Shown here: one piece after another, positions 1-10,061 of the stretch
Position numbering within the stretch: the first letter of the stretch is position 1
Layout: the number at the start of each line of letters is the position of its first letter
Source: Bacillus norwichensis
GTDB taxonomy: Bacteria > Bacillota > Bacilli > Bacillales > Bacillaceae_C
DNA length: 64,000 nucleotides
Assembly (NCBI RefSeq): GCF_014836955.1
Contig: NZ_JACSPV010000001.1
Location: forward strand, 208,765-272,764
Direction: 5' to 3'
Notes under the pieces: model-generated
The model's database searches: none
What the model saw: the letters and a program-made list of their open reading frames with translations, nothing else
Told to the model about the DNA's origin: nothing
Made by a program: the position numbers and the translations under genes

Positions 1-2322
1 CGACCAGTCCTCGTGCTCATTATTCAATTGTTGTGTTTCAACGGCCGGCTGTAGTTTTTCACCTGCCAGCTTCTCACGCAATGTTGTTTGTCTCTTTTGA
101 TCGTCTTCTCGTTCTATTCCAGTACGAAAGGCACTTTCTTCTCCACACAGAATAAGAAATTGCCTGCTCCGTGTTATAGCTGTATATAATAAATTGCGCC
201 GAAGCATCCGATAATAATTCCTTACAACTGGAAGGATGACAATCGGGAACTCGCTCCCCTGTGATTTATGGATAGAACAACAAAAAGCATGAGTAATCTG
301 ATTAAAATCCTGGCGCATATATGTGACTTCTGTTCCTTCAAAAGAAACGATAATCATATCCTGCTTTTCCACATTTTCATTTGCATACAAGATCGAAATA
401 ATTTCTCCGATATCACCATTAAAGACATTTTTTTCCGGTTGATTGACAAGCTGCAGCACCTTATCTCCTATCCGAAATTTCGTCTCTCCTAAAGTTATTT
501 CCTTGTTTCTTTTTTCTTTTTTCGGATTAAAAACTTCCTGCAAAATTTTATTCAAGTTATCAATTCCGGCTGGCCCTCGGTACATAGGAGCTAATATTTG
601 AATATCCTTAGCCGTGTAGCCTTTTGTGATAGCATTTTTTACGACTTTCTCAACAACATCCCCAATTTGCGGTGCTTGGCATTTAATAAAAGACCTGTCT
701 TTCTTCTGAATTGTAATATCAGAAGGAGTTTTTCCGTTTTTTATTTCATGTGCCAGTTCCACAATCGACGAACCGTCTGCTTGACGATAAATGTCAGTCA
801 ATTGGACAACCGGAAGGGTATTGGAGGCTAAAAGATCTTTCAGCACTTGCCCTGGTCCAACGGAAGGTAGCTGATCTTCATCCCCCACAAGAATGACCTG
901 AATGGTGTCAGGAAGTGACTTGAAAAGCTGATGGGCAAGCCACGTATCCACCATCGACATTTCATCAATAATGATGATTTTTCCCTCAATCTCTCGTTCT
1001 CCTTCGGTATCCAAGTCCTCCTGGCCTGTCATGCCCAATAGCCTATGGATGGTCATCGCTGGGAGCCCGGTCGACTCGGCCATCCTTTTGGCTGCACGGC
1101 CAGTAGGGGCCGCCAAGACAAAAGGAAACACATCTTCTCTTTTATAGGCATGGATATCTAGAGAACAACCATGAAGCTCTGCATACAGTTCCACAATTCC
1201 TTTTATAACTGTTGTTTTCCCGGTTCCAGGACCGCCTGTCAAAATCATCAATGGACTCGTTAAGGCTGTTTGAATCGCTTCTTTTTGGGAAGGTGCATAC
1301 TGGACGTCCAACCGTTCTTCCAAATTCCCGAGCGCTAATAAAAATTCAGATTCTGGAAATTGATCTGCGTATTGCTTTTGATCCATAATCCGGCTAATGT
1401 TCGTAACAAGACCTTTCTCCGAAAAATAAAGCGAAGGCATATAAACCCGCTGTTCCTCACCAATCACCTTACCTTCTTCTTTTAACTGAATGAGGGCATC
1501 CGCAATTAATTCAAAAGGAATTTCAACATCCTGGCTGTTTTCTAACAGTTGCTTTACTTGTTCAAGCAGCTGCTCCGCTTCCAAATAGACATGTCCGTTT
1601 TGCATACATTGTTGATCCAGAACATACAAGCAGCCAGCCTTGATCCTTTGTGGGTGATTCCCTACAATGCCAAGCTGAGCTCCAAGCTCATCCGCCCTGC
1701 CGAACCCAACTCCTTCGACATCTTCGATCAGCTGGTATGGATTTTTTTCAATGATGTTCAATGTTTCCTCTTTATACACCTGGTATATCTTCATGGATAT
1801 TTGCGGCCCGAATCCATATTGATTTAAGCCAATCATCACCTGCTCCAGTCCCTGGTGTTCAAGAAGCGTTTCATACAAGTTGTTGGCTACTTCAGGCGGA
1901 ACCCGGGGGATTCCCTCCAAAACAGATGGTTTGCTTAAAATGAGACTGATCGCATTTTCACCAAGGGCTTCCACAATTCTTTCAGCTGTTTTTTCACCAA
2001 TTCCTTTGAATAAATCGCTGGAAAGATACATAACGAGTCCCTGTTTTGTCTGTGGCATTTCTTTTTTAAAGTGCTTGGCTTGAAATTGGAGTCCAAATTT
2101 CGGATGTTCCTGTAATCCTCCATAAAAAATGTATGTTTCCTGTTCGTGTATTTTGGGAAAGTAACCAGTGATGACAGCTTCTTTTTCCTTATACTCCTCG
2201 TTTGTTTCCTCCACTCTAATCCTGACAACAGAGTATAGGTTTTGTTCATTGTGAAAAATCGTAACGAGGTGCCGTCCCTTTATGAATTTTTCATCTTCAG
2301 AAAACAGATCAAGTGATTCCAT
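1..2322 (-). CDS. recD2: RecD2-type ATP-dependent DNA helicase (3' end outside window)
   Basis: RecD2 (YrrC) helicases unwind DNA 5' to 3' in replication-associated repair, independently of RecBC. I read the frame by hand: 774 codons are open from the ATG at 2322 to the window edge, so only a few tens of residues of a protein of about 800 are missing. The long N-terminal part typical of RecD2 has a helix-hairpin-helix-like GIGEKTAERI near residue 104. Walker A GGPGTGKTT is near residue 363, motif II IIIDEMSMVD near 449, and the C-terminal helicase motif SIHKSQGSEF near 685. The start is fixed by AAGGGAGGT eight bases upstream. It lies 21 bases after the TPR gene and is probably cotranscribed with it. 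Confidence 0.95.
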   Translation of the reverse strand, partial: MESLDLFSEDEKFIKGRHLVTIFHNEQNLYSVVRIRVEETNEEYKEKEAVITGYFPKIHEQETYIFYGGLQEHPKFGLQFQAKHFKKEMPQTKQGLVMYLSSDLFKGIGEKTAERIVEALGENAISLILSKPSVLEGIPRVPPEVANNLYETLLEHQGLEQVMIGLNQYGFGPQISMKIYQVYKEETLNIIEKNPYQLIEDVEGVGFGRADELGAQLGIVGNHPQRIKAGCLYVLDQQCMQNGHVYLEAEQLLEQVKQLLENSQDVEIPFELIADALIQLKEEGKVIGEEQRVYMPSLYFSEKGLVTNISRIMDQKQYADQFPESEFLLALGNLEERLDVQYAPSQKEAIQTALTSPLMILTGGPGTGKTTVIKGIVELYAELHGCSLDIHAYKREDVFPFVLAAPTGRAAKRMAESTGLPAMTIHRLLGMTGQEDLDTEGEREIEGKIIIIDEMSMVDTWLAHQLFKSLPDTIQVILVGDEDQLPSVGPGQVLKDLLASNTLPVVQLTDIYRQADGSSIVELAHEIKNGKTPSDITIQKKDRSFIKCQAPQIGDVVEKVVKNAITKGYTAKDIQILAPMYRGPAGIDNLNKILQEVFNPKKEKRNKEITLGETKFRIGDKVLQLVNQPEKNVFNGDIGEIISILYANENVEKQDMIIVSFEGTEVTYMRQDFNQITHAFCCSIHKSQGSEFPIVILPVVRNYYRMLRRNLLYTAITRSRQFLILCGEESAFRTGIEREDDQKRQTTLREKLAGEKLQPAVETQQLNNEHEDWS

Positions 2323-2343
2323 TGCCGGGACCTCCCTTAATGC

Positions 2344-3012
2344 TTAGTCTTGCTCGTTTAAAACTTGTTCCACCAGTTTTTTTCCATTCCCCGCTAGAAG
2401 ATGATCGGGTTGGATGGCCAATGCCTTATTGAAGTAGCCCAAGGCTTTTTCTAGTTGGTTTTCTTCGCCCGTGTACGCAACACCCAAATTATACAAAGCG
2501 TCTGCATGCTCAGGATCAGCTTCAACCACTTTTGCCAGATTTTTAATTGCTTCGTCCATGACTCCTGCCCTTGCTAATGCCAACCCATATTGGAACTTCG
2601 CTTCAATATCTGCAGCATCCAGCTCTACACTTCTTTGCAGATATGGGAGTGACAATTCATTTCTTCCCAAATTTACAAAGCACATTCCAAGCATATAATG
2701 TAAATCATTCGTTTCCGGACCAATAGCCAGAGCTTTTTCAAACATTCCGGCTGCTTCTGGATATTTTTCCTGATTAAAATATAAATTTCCATAGCTATAG
2801 TAAGCCGCTGTCGCCTGATTATCCAGTTCTATAGCGCGCTTGAGAAATTCCTCCGCCCGTTGCGGCTCTCCAACCGATAGAAGAACGTTGGCGAAGTTTA
2901 CATAACCTACTGGGTCCTTCGGATTTTCCTCTATCGCCCCTGTAAACATTTGAATGGCTTTTTCCATTTTTCCTTGCTGTAAATATTCAATTCCCTGTTT
3001 GTTTTTATCCAT
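2344..3012 (-). CDS. yrrB: Tetratricopeptide repeat protein (YrrB-like)
   Basis: A 222-residue soluble protein built almost entirely of about six 34-residue TPR units, with alternating small (A/G) and aromatic (Y/F) positions as in GYVNFANVLL and AYYSYGNLYF. No signal peptide or catalytic motif is visible, so a scaffold or protein-binding role is likely (family knowledge); the partner is unknown. The same TPR-recD2 order is known in Bacillus. The ATG is preceded by CGGAGTG at normal spacing, and an extended -10 element lies about 40 bases upstream. A terminator after mnmA separates it from the sulfur operon, so it heads a two-gene unit with recD2. Confidence 0.9.
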   Translation of the reverse strand: MDKNKQGIEYLQQGKMEKAIQMFTGAIEENPKDPVGYVNFANVLLSVGEPQRAEEFLKRAIELDNQATAAYYSYGNLYFNQEKYPEAAGMFEKALAIGPETNDLHYMLGMCFVNLGRNELSLPYLQRSVELDAADIEAKFQYGLALARAGVMDEAIKNLAKVVEADPEHADALYNLGVAYTGEENQLEKALGYFNKALAIQPDHLLAGNGKKLVEQVLNEQD

Positions 3013-3049
3013 TTGCTACACTCCGTACATAAGTTCTTTTATTATTAAA

Positions 3050-3055
3050 ATTATA
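3050..3055 (-). promoter_or_regulatory. Extended -10 promoter for the TPR-recD2 unit
   Basis: On the minus strand the sequence TATGTTATAAT gives a perfect TATAAT preceded by TGT, an extended -10. The -35 region is poor, as is common for extended -10 promoters. It lies about 40 bases upstream of the TPR start. Confidence 0.55.
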
Positions 3056-3219
3056 ACATATACCCTAATAGAAAAAGCGTGAGCTCCCGTTTTTCCATGT
3101 TAACGCAAAAAGAAATGCCAGTTCAACATCTACGCATAAAAGCTAAACTATTTCGAGTTTTCCCCATCTCTTAACGCTATAATAAAGAATTAGTATCATT
3201 TTACACTTACTCACCAGGA

Positions 3220-3248
3220 AAGAGCTGCTTATAAAATAAGCAGCTCTT
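3220..3248 (-). terminator. Rho-independent terminator after mnmA
   Basis: A perfect 12-bp stem (AAGAGCTGCTTA with TAAGCAGCTCTT) and a 5-nt loop follows the mnmA stop immediately. It closes the cymR-desulfurase-mnmA operon. Confidence 0.85.
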
Positions 3249-3251
3249 CAA

Positions 3252-5523
<2,272 letters not shown>

Positions 5524-5544
5524 TGTTCCCACCAATTTCTAAGA

Positions 5545-5964
5545 TTAAATATAAAACATGTAGGGCTGTACTTGGCCTTCATCTTCATGGTTAGCCAAAT
5601 CCTCAACAGTTGTACTGTCCAAAACGTCCTTTACTGCGTCACGTATTCTGATCCATAACGATCTTTTTGCAGGCTCCTCATCCTCGATTCCTTCGACAGG
5701 ACTGATGGGCCCCTCTAATACGCGGATGATATCGCCAGCCGTAATCTCTGAAGGCTCTTTAGCCAATATGTAGCCGCCATATGCCCCCCTCACGCTTTTG
5801 ACCAGCCCTGCATTGCGAAGAGGACCTGCAAGCTGCTCAAGATAATGCTCCGAAAGATTATGAGACTGCGCTATCGACTTCAAGGATATGGGGCCCTCTC
5901 CATATCTTTTTCCAAGTTCAATCATGATGGTCAAACCATAACGACCTTTGGTAGAAATTTTCAT
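5545..5964 (-). CDS. cymR: CymR, Rrf2-family regulator of cysteine metabolism
   Basis: CymR is the Rrf2-type repressor of sulfur assimilation genes in Bacillus; it works with CysK as a sensor of O-acetylserine. The 139-residue length, the start MKISTKGRYGL and the winged-helix segment LSEHYLEQLAGPLRNAG match the family. No cysteine cluster is present, which fits CymR rather than the Fe-S proteins IscR or NsrR. Its ATG overlaps the stop of the upstream membrane-protein gene (ATGA), so translation is probably coupled. The desulfurase and mnmA follow. Confidence 0.94.
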   Translation of the reverse strand: MKISTKGRYGLTIMIELGKRYGEGPISLKSIAQSHNLSEHYLEQLAGPLRNAGLVKSVRGAYGGYILAKEPSEITAGDIIRVLEGPISPVEGIEDEEPAKRSLWIRIRDAVKDVLDSTTVEDLANHEDEGQVQPYMFYI

Positions 5965-6629
5965 ACACTTGCACCCCGTTCAATTTCGTTCACTTTTTTA
6001 TCTTTTACTGTATTTTTCAGCCATTTATTTGTAAATGTTTGGCATTGCGGCAAAGCAATACCAATGAAAGTACCTGCAGCAATACTGAATACAATCGTAC
6101 CGATAAAAATAGGACCTCCGAGTAACCAACCAATTATCAAAACCCCTACTTCCATCAACCGTCTGGCATTGGAGACTCTCCACTTCGTCTTAGCAGTCAA
6201 TGCCAGCATAAAGCTGTCTCTTGGACCGGCTCCAAGCTCTGCGGACAAATAGACTCCCATGCCATAAGCGTAGATTACCATTCCCCCCATAAACATAACT
6301 CCTTTTCCCAGCCATGTTTCGGGTTCAGTCATGAATGGAAGCATCATGAACATATCAATAAATATCCCAACGACAATCATATTCAAATAAGCACCGAATT
6401 GCGGCCATTCTCTCATCATTAAACCGGCACTGCCCAATACGACAAAACCGACGATAATGCTCCATGTCCCGATTGTTAAACCAAACTGATAATAAAGACC
6501 CACATGAAGAACATCCCATGGAGACGCCCCAAAATCAGAGACAATCATCAGCGCAATTCCGAGCGACATCACAAGAAGCCCAACAATAAACAAAATAAAC
6601 CTCTTTGGTAATTGATCTCTTTTTTTCAA
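5961..6629 (-). CDS. YczE/YitT-like polytopic membrane protein
   Basis: A 222-residue protein with about five hydrophobic segments and the conserved GASPWDVLHVGL and ELGAGPRDSFM motifs of the YczE family (COG2364). The biochemical role of the family is unknown. The start is decided by context: an ATG at 6656 falls inside a good TGTTATAAT element, whereas the TTG at 6629 has AAGGGG eight bases upstream and gives a short cytoplasmic N-terminus. Its stop overlaps the cymR start by ATGA. As far as I know B. subtilis has no gene here between cymR and rarA, so this looks like an insertion into the operon head; a link to sulfur or cysteine transport is only a guess. Confidence 0.8.
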   Translation of the reverse strand: MKKRDQLPKRFILFIVGLLVMSLGIALMIVSDFGASPWDVLHVGLYYQFGLTIGTWSIIVGFVVLGSAGLMMREWPQFGAYLNMIVVGIFIDMFMMLPFMTEPETWLGKGVMFMGGMVIYAYGMGVYLSAELGAGPRDSFMLALTAKTKWRVSNARRLMEVGVLIIGWLLGGPIFIGTIVFSIAAGTFIGIALPQCQTFTNKWLKNTVKDKKVNEIERGASV

Positions 6630-6654
6630 GTCTCCTACCCCTTTGCATTGCTCC

Positions 6655-6663
6655 ATTATAACA
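6655..6663 (-). promoter_or_regulatory. Extended -10 promoter of the yczE-like/cymR operon
   Basis: The minus strand reads TGTTATAAT here. Transcription would start about 8 bases downstream, leaving room for the AAGGGG site and TTG start at 6629 but not for an ATG start at 6656. The -35 hexamer is weak. Confidence 0.5.
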
Positions 6664-7039
6664 TAACCCCTATCCAAAATGCATATAGCACGCAAGTTTG
6701 GTATGATAGTAGCAATGAGAAATGCGAAGTGCTTACTAACCTAAGTACAGATGGCTAGCTCTGTCAAATTAAGATTAAGGAAATGTGAGAGTGCCTGCTT
6801 ATCAGCGCGCTGTTGAAAGCATAATTTTTTTCAGTATGGCCATCGATAGAACTCAGCTGAACGACGTTCTGCCACTTCACTTTTTGAACCACCTCATAAA
6901 TTTATTAGAGGAAAACGGCTATGTATGCTGCTGTATTGAGCCAACATCATACAGTCTTGCTCTCTTCACCAAATATCTTCCCCCAGGGAGGCATATAAGT
7001 TGCGAAGTTTATGAGTGATTTGCACTAGAGATACACAAA
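6664..7039. other. Gene-poor gap upstream of rarA
   Basis: About 375 bases between two divergent transcription units. A 77-codon open frame on the plus strand (6785-7018) has no ribosome binding site and no recognisable similarity, so I do not call it. I see no repeat or RNA structure here. Confidence 0.5.
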
Positions 7040-7069
7040 TTGTCATTAATCTCACATTTTTTCTATAAA
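7040..7069 (+). promoter_or_regulatory. Sigma-A type promoter of rarA
   Basis: TTGTCA at 7040-7045 and TATAAA at 7064-7069 are separated by 18 bases. The rarA start is about 30 bases downstream. Confidence 0.65.
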
Positions 7070-7100
7070 GAAAACAAGACAGCAGTTTGGAGAGGATGTC

Positions 7101-8369
7101 ATGAAAGCACAACCTTTGGCCTTTCGGATGCGCCCAAGAACAATTGATGAGGTCGTTGGTCAGCAACATCTTGTCGGAGAAGGGAAAATCATTTCTAGGA
7201 TGGTAAAAGCAAAACAGCTTTCATCCATGATTTTATATGGTCCCCCAGGCATCGGAAAAACATCAATAGCAAGTGCCATAGCAGGAAGCACCAACTACGC
7301 TTTCCGTTCCTTAAACGCAGTAACGAATAATAAAAAGGACATGGAGATAGTCGCTGCAGAAGCGAAAATGAGTGGGAAAGTGATTCTATTGTTGGATGAG
7401 GTTCACCGCCTTGACAAAGGAAAGCAAGATTTCCTGCTCCCATATTTAGAAAATGGCATGATTATTCTGATTGGCGCTACCACAAGCAACCCTTACCATG
7501 CAATTAATCCGGCAATCAGGAGTCGTTGTCAGATCTTTGAGCTTTTTCATTTGGAAGAGCCTGAAATTTTCAAAGCAATTGAAAGAGCCCTCCATGATGA
7601 AGAGCGCGGCCTTGGCAAATATGAAATAAACCTAGACGAAAACGCTCTTCATCATTTTGCTTCCGCAAGTGGTGGAGATGTAAGAAGCTCTTTGAATGCA
7701 CTAGAACTCGCTGTCCTTTCAACTGAGCCAAATAAGGACGGAGTTATTCATATTACAGTGGAAGTAGCTGAAGAATGCCTGCAGAAAAAAGCTTTCTCCC
7801 ATGATAAAGATGGCGATGCCCATTATGATGTTATGAGCGCTTTTCAAAAATCAATCCGCGGCAGTGATGTGAATGCTGCTCTGCATTACCTCGGGAGAAT
7901 GATTGAAGCAGGCGATTTGCCAAGCATTTCCAGGAGATTGCTCGTAACCGCGTATGAAGATATTGGCCTCGCCAATCCGCAAGCAGGCTCTAGAGTTCTC
8001 GCTGCGGTACAAACAGCAGAAAAAATCGGTTTTCCTGAAGCTCGGATTCCACTAGCAAACGCAGTGATTGAGCTCTGCCTGTCTCCAAAATCCAATTCTG
8101 CCTACAAAGCGATGGATGAAGCATTAAGCGATATTCGTTCAGGTAAAAGTGGTGAAGTTCCGCTCCATTTAAAAGACTCACATTATAAAGGGGCAAAATC
8201 ATTGGGAAGGGGAATTGACTATAAATATCCCCACAACTATGAAGCCGGCTGGGTTAGGCAACAATATCTGCCTGATAAAATAAAAGGAAAAGAATATTAT
8301 AAACCGAAAAAAACTGGGAAATTCGAGCAGGCTTTGGCAGCAGTGTATGAAAAGATCCAAAATAACTAG
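7101..8369 (+). CDS. rarA: Replication-associated recombination protein RarA
   Basis: RarA (MgsA, YrvN) is a clamp-loader-like AAA+ ATPase that acts at stalled replication forks. The 422-residue protein has Walker A GPPGIGKTS near residue 50, Walker B LLLDEVHR near 100, and sensor 1 GATTSNP near 130. The C-terminal tetramerisation domain carries the conserved HLKDSHYKGAKSLGRG. The ATG is preceded by GGAGAGGATGTC. It stands alone, divergent from cymR and convergent with tcdA, as in B. subtilis. Confidence 0.96.
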   Translation: MKAQPLAFRMRPRTIDEVVGQQHLVGEGKIISRMVKAKQLSSMILYGPPGIGKTSIASAIAGSTNYAFRSLNAVTNNKKDMEIVAAEAKMSGKVILLLDEVHRLDKGKQDFLLPYLENGMIILIGATTSNPYHAINPAIRSRCQIFELFHLEEPEIFKAIERALHDEERGLGKYEINLDENALHHFASASGGDVRSSLNALELAVLSTEPNKDGVIHITVEVAEECLQKKAFSHDKDGDAHYDVMSAFQKSIRGSDVNAALHYLGRMIEAGDLPSISRRLLVTAYEDIGLANPQAGSRVLAAVQTAEKIGFPEARIPLANAVIELCLSPKSNSAYKAMDEALSDIRSGKSGEVPLHLKDSHYKGAKSLGRGIDYKYPHNYEAGWVRQQYLPDKIKGKEYYKPKKTGKFEQALAAVYEKIQNN

Positions 8370-8393
8370 CCTCTAAATAAAGTAAATCAGTAG

Positions 8394-8420
8394 GCGAAAA
8401 ACGGATTGTTCGTTTTTCGT
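8394..8420 (+). terminator. Hairpin after rarA
   Basis: Perfect 9-bp arms CGAAAAACG and CGTTTTTCG around a 7-nt loop, 25 bases after the rarA stop. The T-rich stretch after it is short, so termination may be modest. Confidence 0.6.
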
Positions 8421-8483
8421 CGACTGTTTTTGCATAAAAAATGATTTGACACTTTCCGCGTGTCCAATTTTAGAAAAACAGAA

Positions 8484-8530
8484 AAGGTTGTCACAGAAAG
8501 CCACCTGTCACTGGCATACTGGACAACCTT
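8484..8530. terminator. Long-loop hairpin between convergent rarA and tcdA
   Basis: AAGGTTGTC (8484-8492) pairs perfectly with GACAACCTT (8522-8530) across a 29-nt loop. It may serve as a bidirectional transcript end for the convergent genes. Confidence 0.4.
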
Positions 8531-8616
8531 GTTTAGGCCGTTGAAAATTCGAACCACAAATTAAAGTTGGCTTGCTAGTAGTCACCACTTTTTATAAAAG
8601 TAAGCAATGGTAGGGA

Positions 8617-8712
8617 TTATCCCTGCTGATGATCCTTTTTATCAGAATCTATATATGAGGCATCTTTCAACGCCTTGGCATATTGAAAACTGAAAAAATG
8701 AACTAAGCCCAT
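8617..8712 (-). CDS. Possible 31-residue small protein downstream of tcdA
   Basis: Read by hand: ATG at 8712 to TAA at 8617. It begins MGLVHFFSFQYAKALKD and ends with a charged, polar tail (SDKKDHQQG). The composition looks protein-like, with an amphipathic or hydrophobic N-terminus, and it follows the tcdA stop by 25 bases on the same strand. The nearest purine-rich stretch is too close to the ATG to be an ordinary ribosome binding site, and the frame is also open upstream into the end of tcdA. I do not recognise a family. Translation is uncertain. Confidence 0.35.
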   Translation of the reverse strand: MGLVHFFSFQYAKALKDASYIDSDKKDHQQG

Positions 8713-8737
8713 CCTAACATCCGTAGTCTTGGGTAAT

Positions 8738-9502
8738 TCAACCCTTATTAACTCGCTCAATATGAATCCCCTTCAGAAGCTCCCTGACTACATGGCTTGC
8801 CATAATTAAGCCGGCAGTTGAAGGAACGAAAGCATTGGATGAAGGTGGCATTTTCGCCTTCCTAATATCGGAATCCTGCTTTCCGACTTCTTGAACCACA
8901 TCTTCCTTGACGACAATCGGACTCTCATCTGAGAATACAACAGGAACTCCTTTTTTGATGCCCTCTTTTCTCAGCCTTGTTCTAATTACCTTTGCAATGG
9001 GATCTGTATGAGTTTTAAAAATATCCTTGATCATAAAGCGGGTCGGGTCCATTTTATTGGCAGCACCCATGCTTGAAATCATTGGGATATCCCTTTTAAG
9101 GCATTCCTTAATCAAATGAATTTTATATGAAATCGTATCAGAAGCATCCACGACAAAATCGAGATCATGTGAAAAGAATTCTTCGTATGTCTCTTCTGTA
9201 TAAAACATCTTTAAAGCAACGACTTCACATTCTGGATTAATGTCTTTTATCCTTTCTTTCATCAAATCCGCTTTCGGCTTTCCAACAGTTGACAGCAAAG
9301 CAATAACCTGTCTATTGACATTCGTGATATCCACGTTGTCTTTATCAACAAGAATCAATTTGCCAACACCTGACCTCGCAAGTGCCTCTGCGGAAAATGA
9401 GCCGACTCCGCCGATTCCTAGAACAGCTACTGTGCTGTTTCTCAATATTTCCAATCCTTCTTTTCCTATCGCCAATTCATTGCGCGAAAACTGATGCAAC
9501 AT
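8738..9502 (-). CDS. tcdA: tRNA threonylcarbamoyladenosine dehydratase TcdA
   Basis: TcdA (YrvM, CsdL) uses ATP to cyclise t6A37 of ANN-decoding tRNAs into cyclic t6A. The 254-residue E1/ThiF-like protein has the nucleotide-binding GIGGVGSFSAEAL near residue 30, DKDNVDITNVNRQ near 55 and DASDTISYK near 115. No catalytic-cysteine domain of ubiquitin E1 enzymes is present, as expected. I take the ATG at 9502 (MLHQFSRNELAIG), the usual family start, with GGAGATGAT upstream. A position next to aspS and 6S RNA is conserved in Bacillus. Confidence 0.94.
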   Translation of the reverse strand: MLHQFSRNELAIGKEGLEILRNSTVAVLGIGGVGSFSAEALARSGVGKLILVDKDNVDITNVNRQVIALLSTVGKPKADLMKERIKDINPECEVVALKMFYTEETYEEFFSHDLDFVVDASDTISYKIHLIKECLKRDIPMISSMGAANKMDPTRFMIKDIFKTHTDPIAKVIRTRLRKEGIKKGVPVVFSDESPIVVKEDVVQEVGKQDSDIRKAKMPPSSNAFVPSTAGLIMASHVVRELLKGIHIERVNKG

Positions 9503-9756
9503 CCAAATCATCTCCAGCAAAAAATCAATTCTTGCCTAAGATTAATGTAAAAAGAAATGTTTTGCAAGTAAGAAAAGCGGGGGCGCAGCCTTAGGAGACA
9601 ATCACAAGGTTTGATAAGGAAGACCTTCAGCCACCACAGATAAGCGGTTTGTCACCTCAATATGATGGCACCTGGCCGCCTCAAATCGCGACATCCTGTC
9701 ACTTCGCTTACACTGCCACGCCCTCCGTCGCATCGCAGGATCAACAACCATAACAA
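9503..9756. other. Gap between tcdA and the 6S RNA terminator
   Basis: No convincing gene is seen. A 75-codon frame on the plus strand runs antisense into the 6S RNA and has no ribosome binding site. Confidence 0.5.
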
Positions 9757-9790
9757 TAAAAAAAGCAACCTGCCTCTCATGCAGACTGCT
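9757..9790 (-). terminator. Terminator of the 6S RNA
   Basis: On the minus strand AGCAGTCTGC pairs with GCAGGTTGCT (including G-U pairs) across a 7-nt loop, followed by seven T residues. Confidence 0.85.
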
Positions 9791-9805
9791 TTTGCTGACA
9801 AAAAA

Positions 9806-10000
9806 ATAAAAGTCCCAATTGTGCCGTCCTTAAGATCCTTTGTTTTGAACCCGCTCTCGGCAGGTGGGTGCTCTGCTTCAAATCTCTAGCGTCCTTAAAC
9901 CAAAGGCATGCCATTGATTTGAAAACTCCAAGCTCCCGTAGTTAAAACTTGTCGGTCAAAACGATAAGGTATTTAGACGTACACATCAGGACTTTCTTAT
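9806..10000 (-). ncRNA. bsrA: 6S RNA (6S-1/BsrA type)
   Basis: 6S RNA mimics an open promoter and sequesters the sigma-A RNA polymerase holoenzyme. The minus strand begins AAAGTCCTGATGTGT, which pairs with the 3' GGGACTTT to form the closing stem. It contains the 6S landmarks CGACAAGTTTTAACTACGGG and, on the 3' side, GCACCCACCTGCC. Its length of about 190 nt and its position between tcdA and aspS match bsrA of B. subtilis. A strong promoter lies immediately upstream and a terminator downstream. The exact ends are inferred from the pairing. Confidence 0.9.
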
Positions 10001-10007
10001 TGCTTAA

Positions 10008-10036
10008 ATATTATCACACGACGAATAATATATCAA
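10008..10036 (-). promoter_or_regulatory. Sigma-A promoter of 6S RNA
   Basis: Minus-strand TTGATA (10031-10036) and TAATAT (10008-10013) are separated by exactly 17 bases; the predicted start is near 10000. Confidence 0.8.
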
Positions 10037-10061
10037 ACGAAACAATTGGCAGGTTTCCCAT

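Noticed and set aside
1935-2249. 104-codon minus-strand frame inside recD2
   Set aside because: The RecD2 frame, open for 774 codons with helicase motifs, uses another phase.
6785-7018. 77-codon open frame before rarA
   Set aside because: No ribosome binding site, no recognisable family, and it lies in a divergent promoter region.
8665-8690. GCCTTGGCATATT match to the repeat's left end
   Set aside because: Only 13 bases match and no other part of the repeat is present; probably chance.
9662-9889. 75-codon frame in the 6S RNA region
   Set aside because: It runs antisense through the 6S RNA and its terminator and lacks a start signal.
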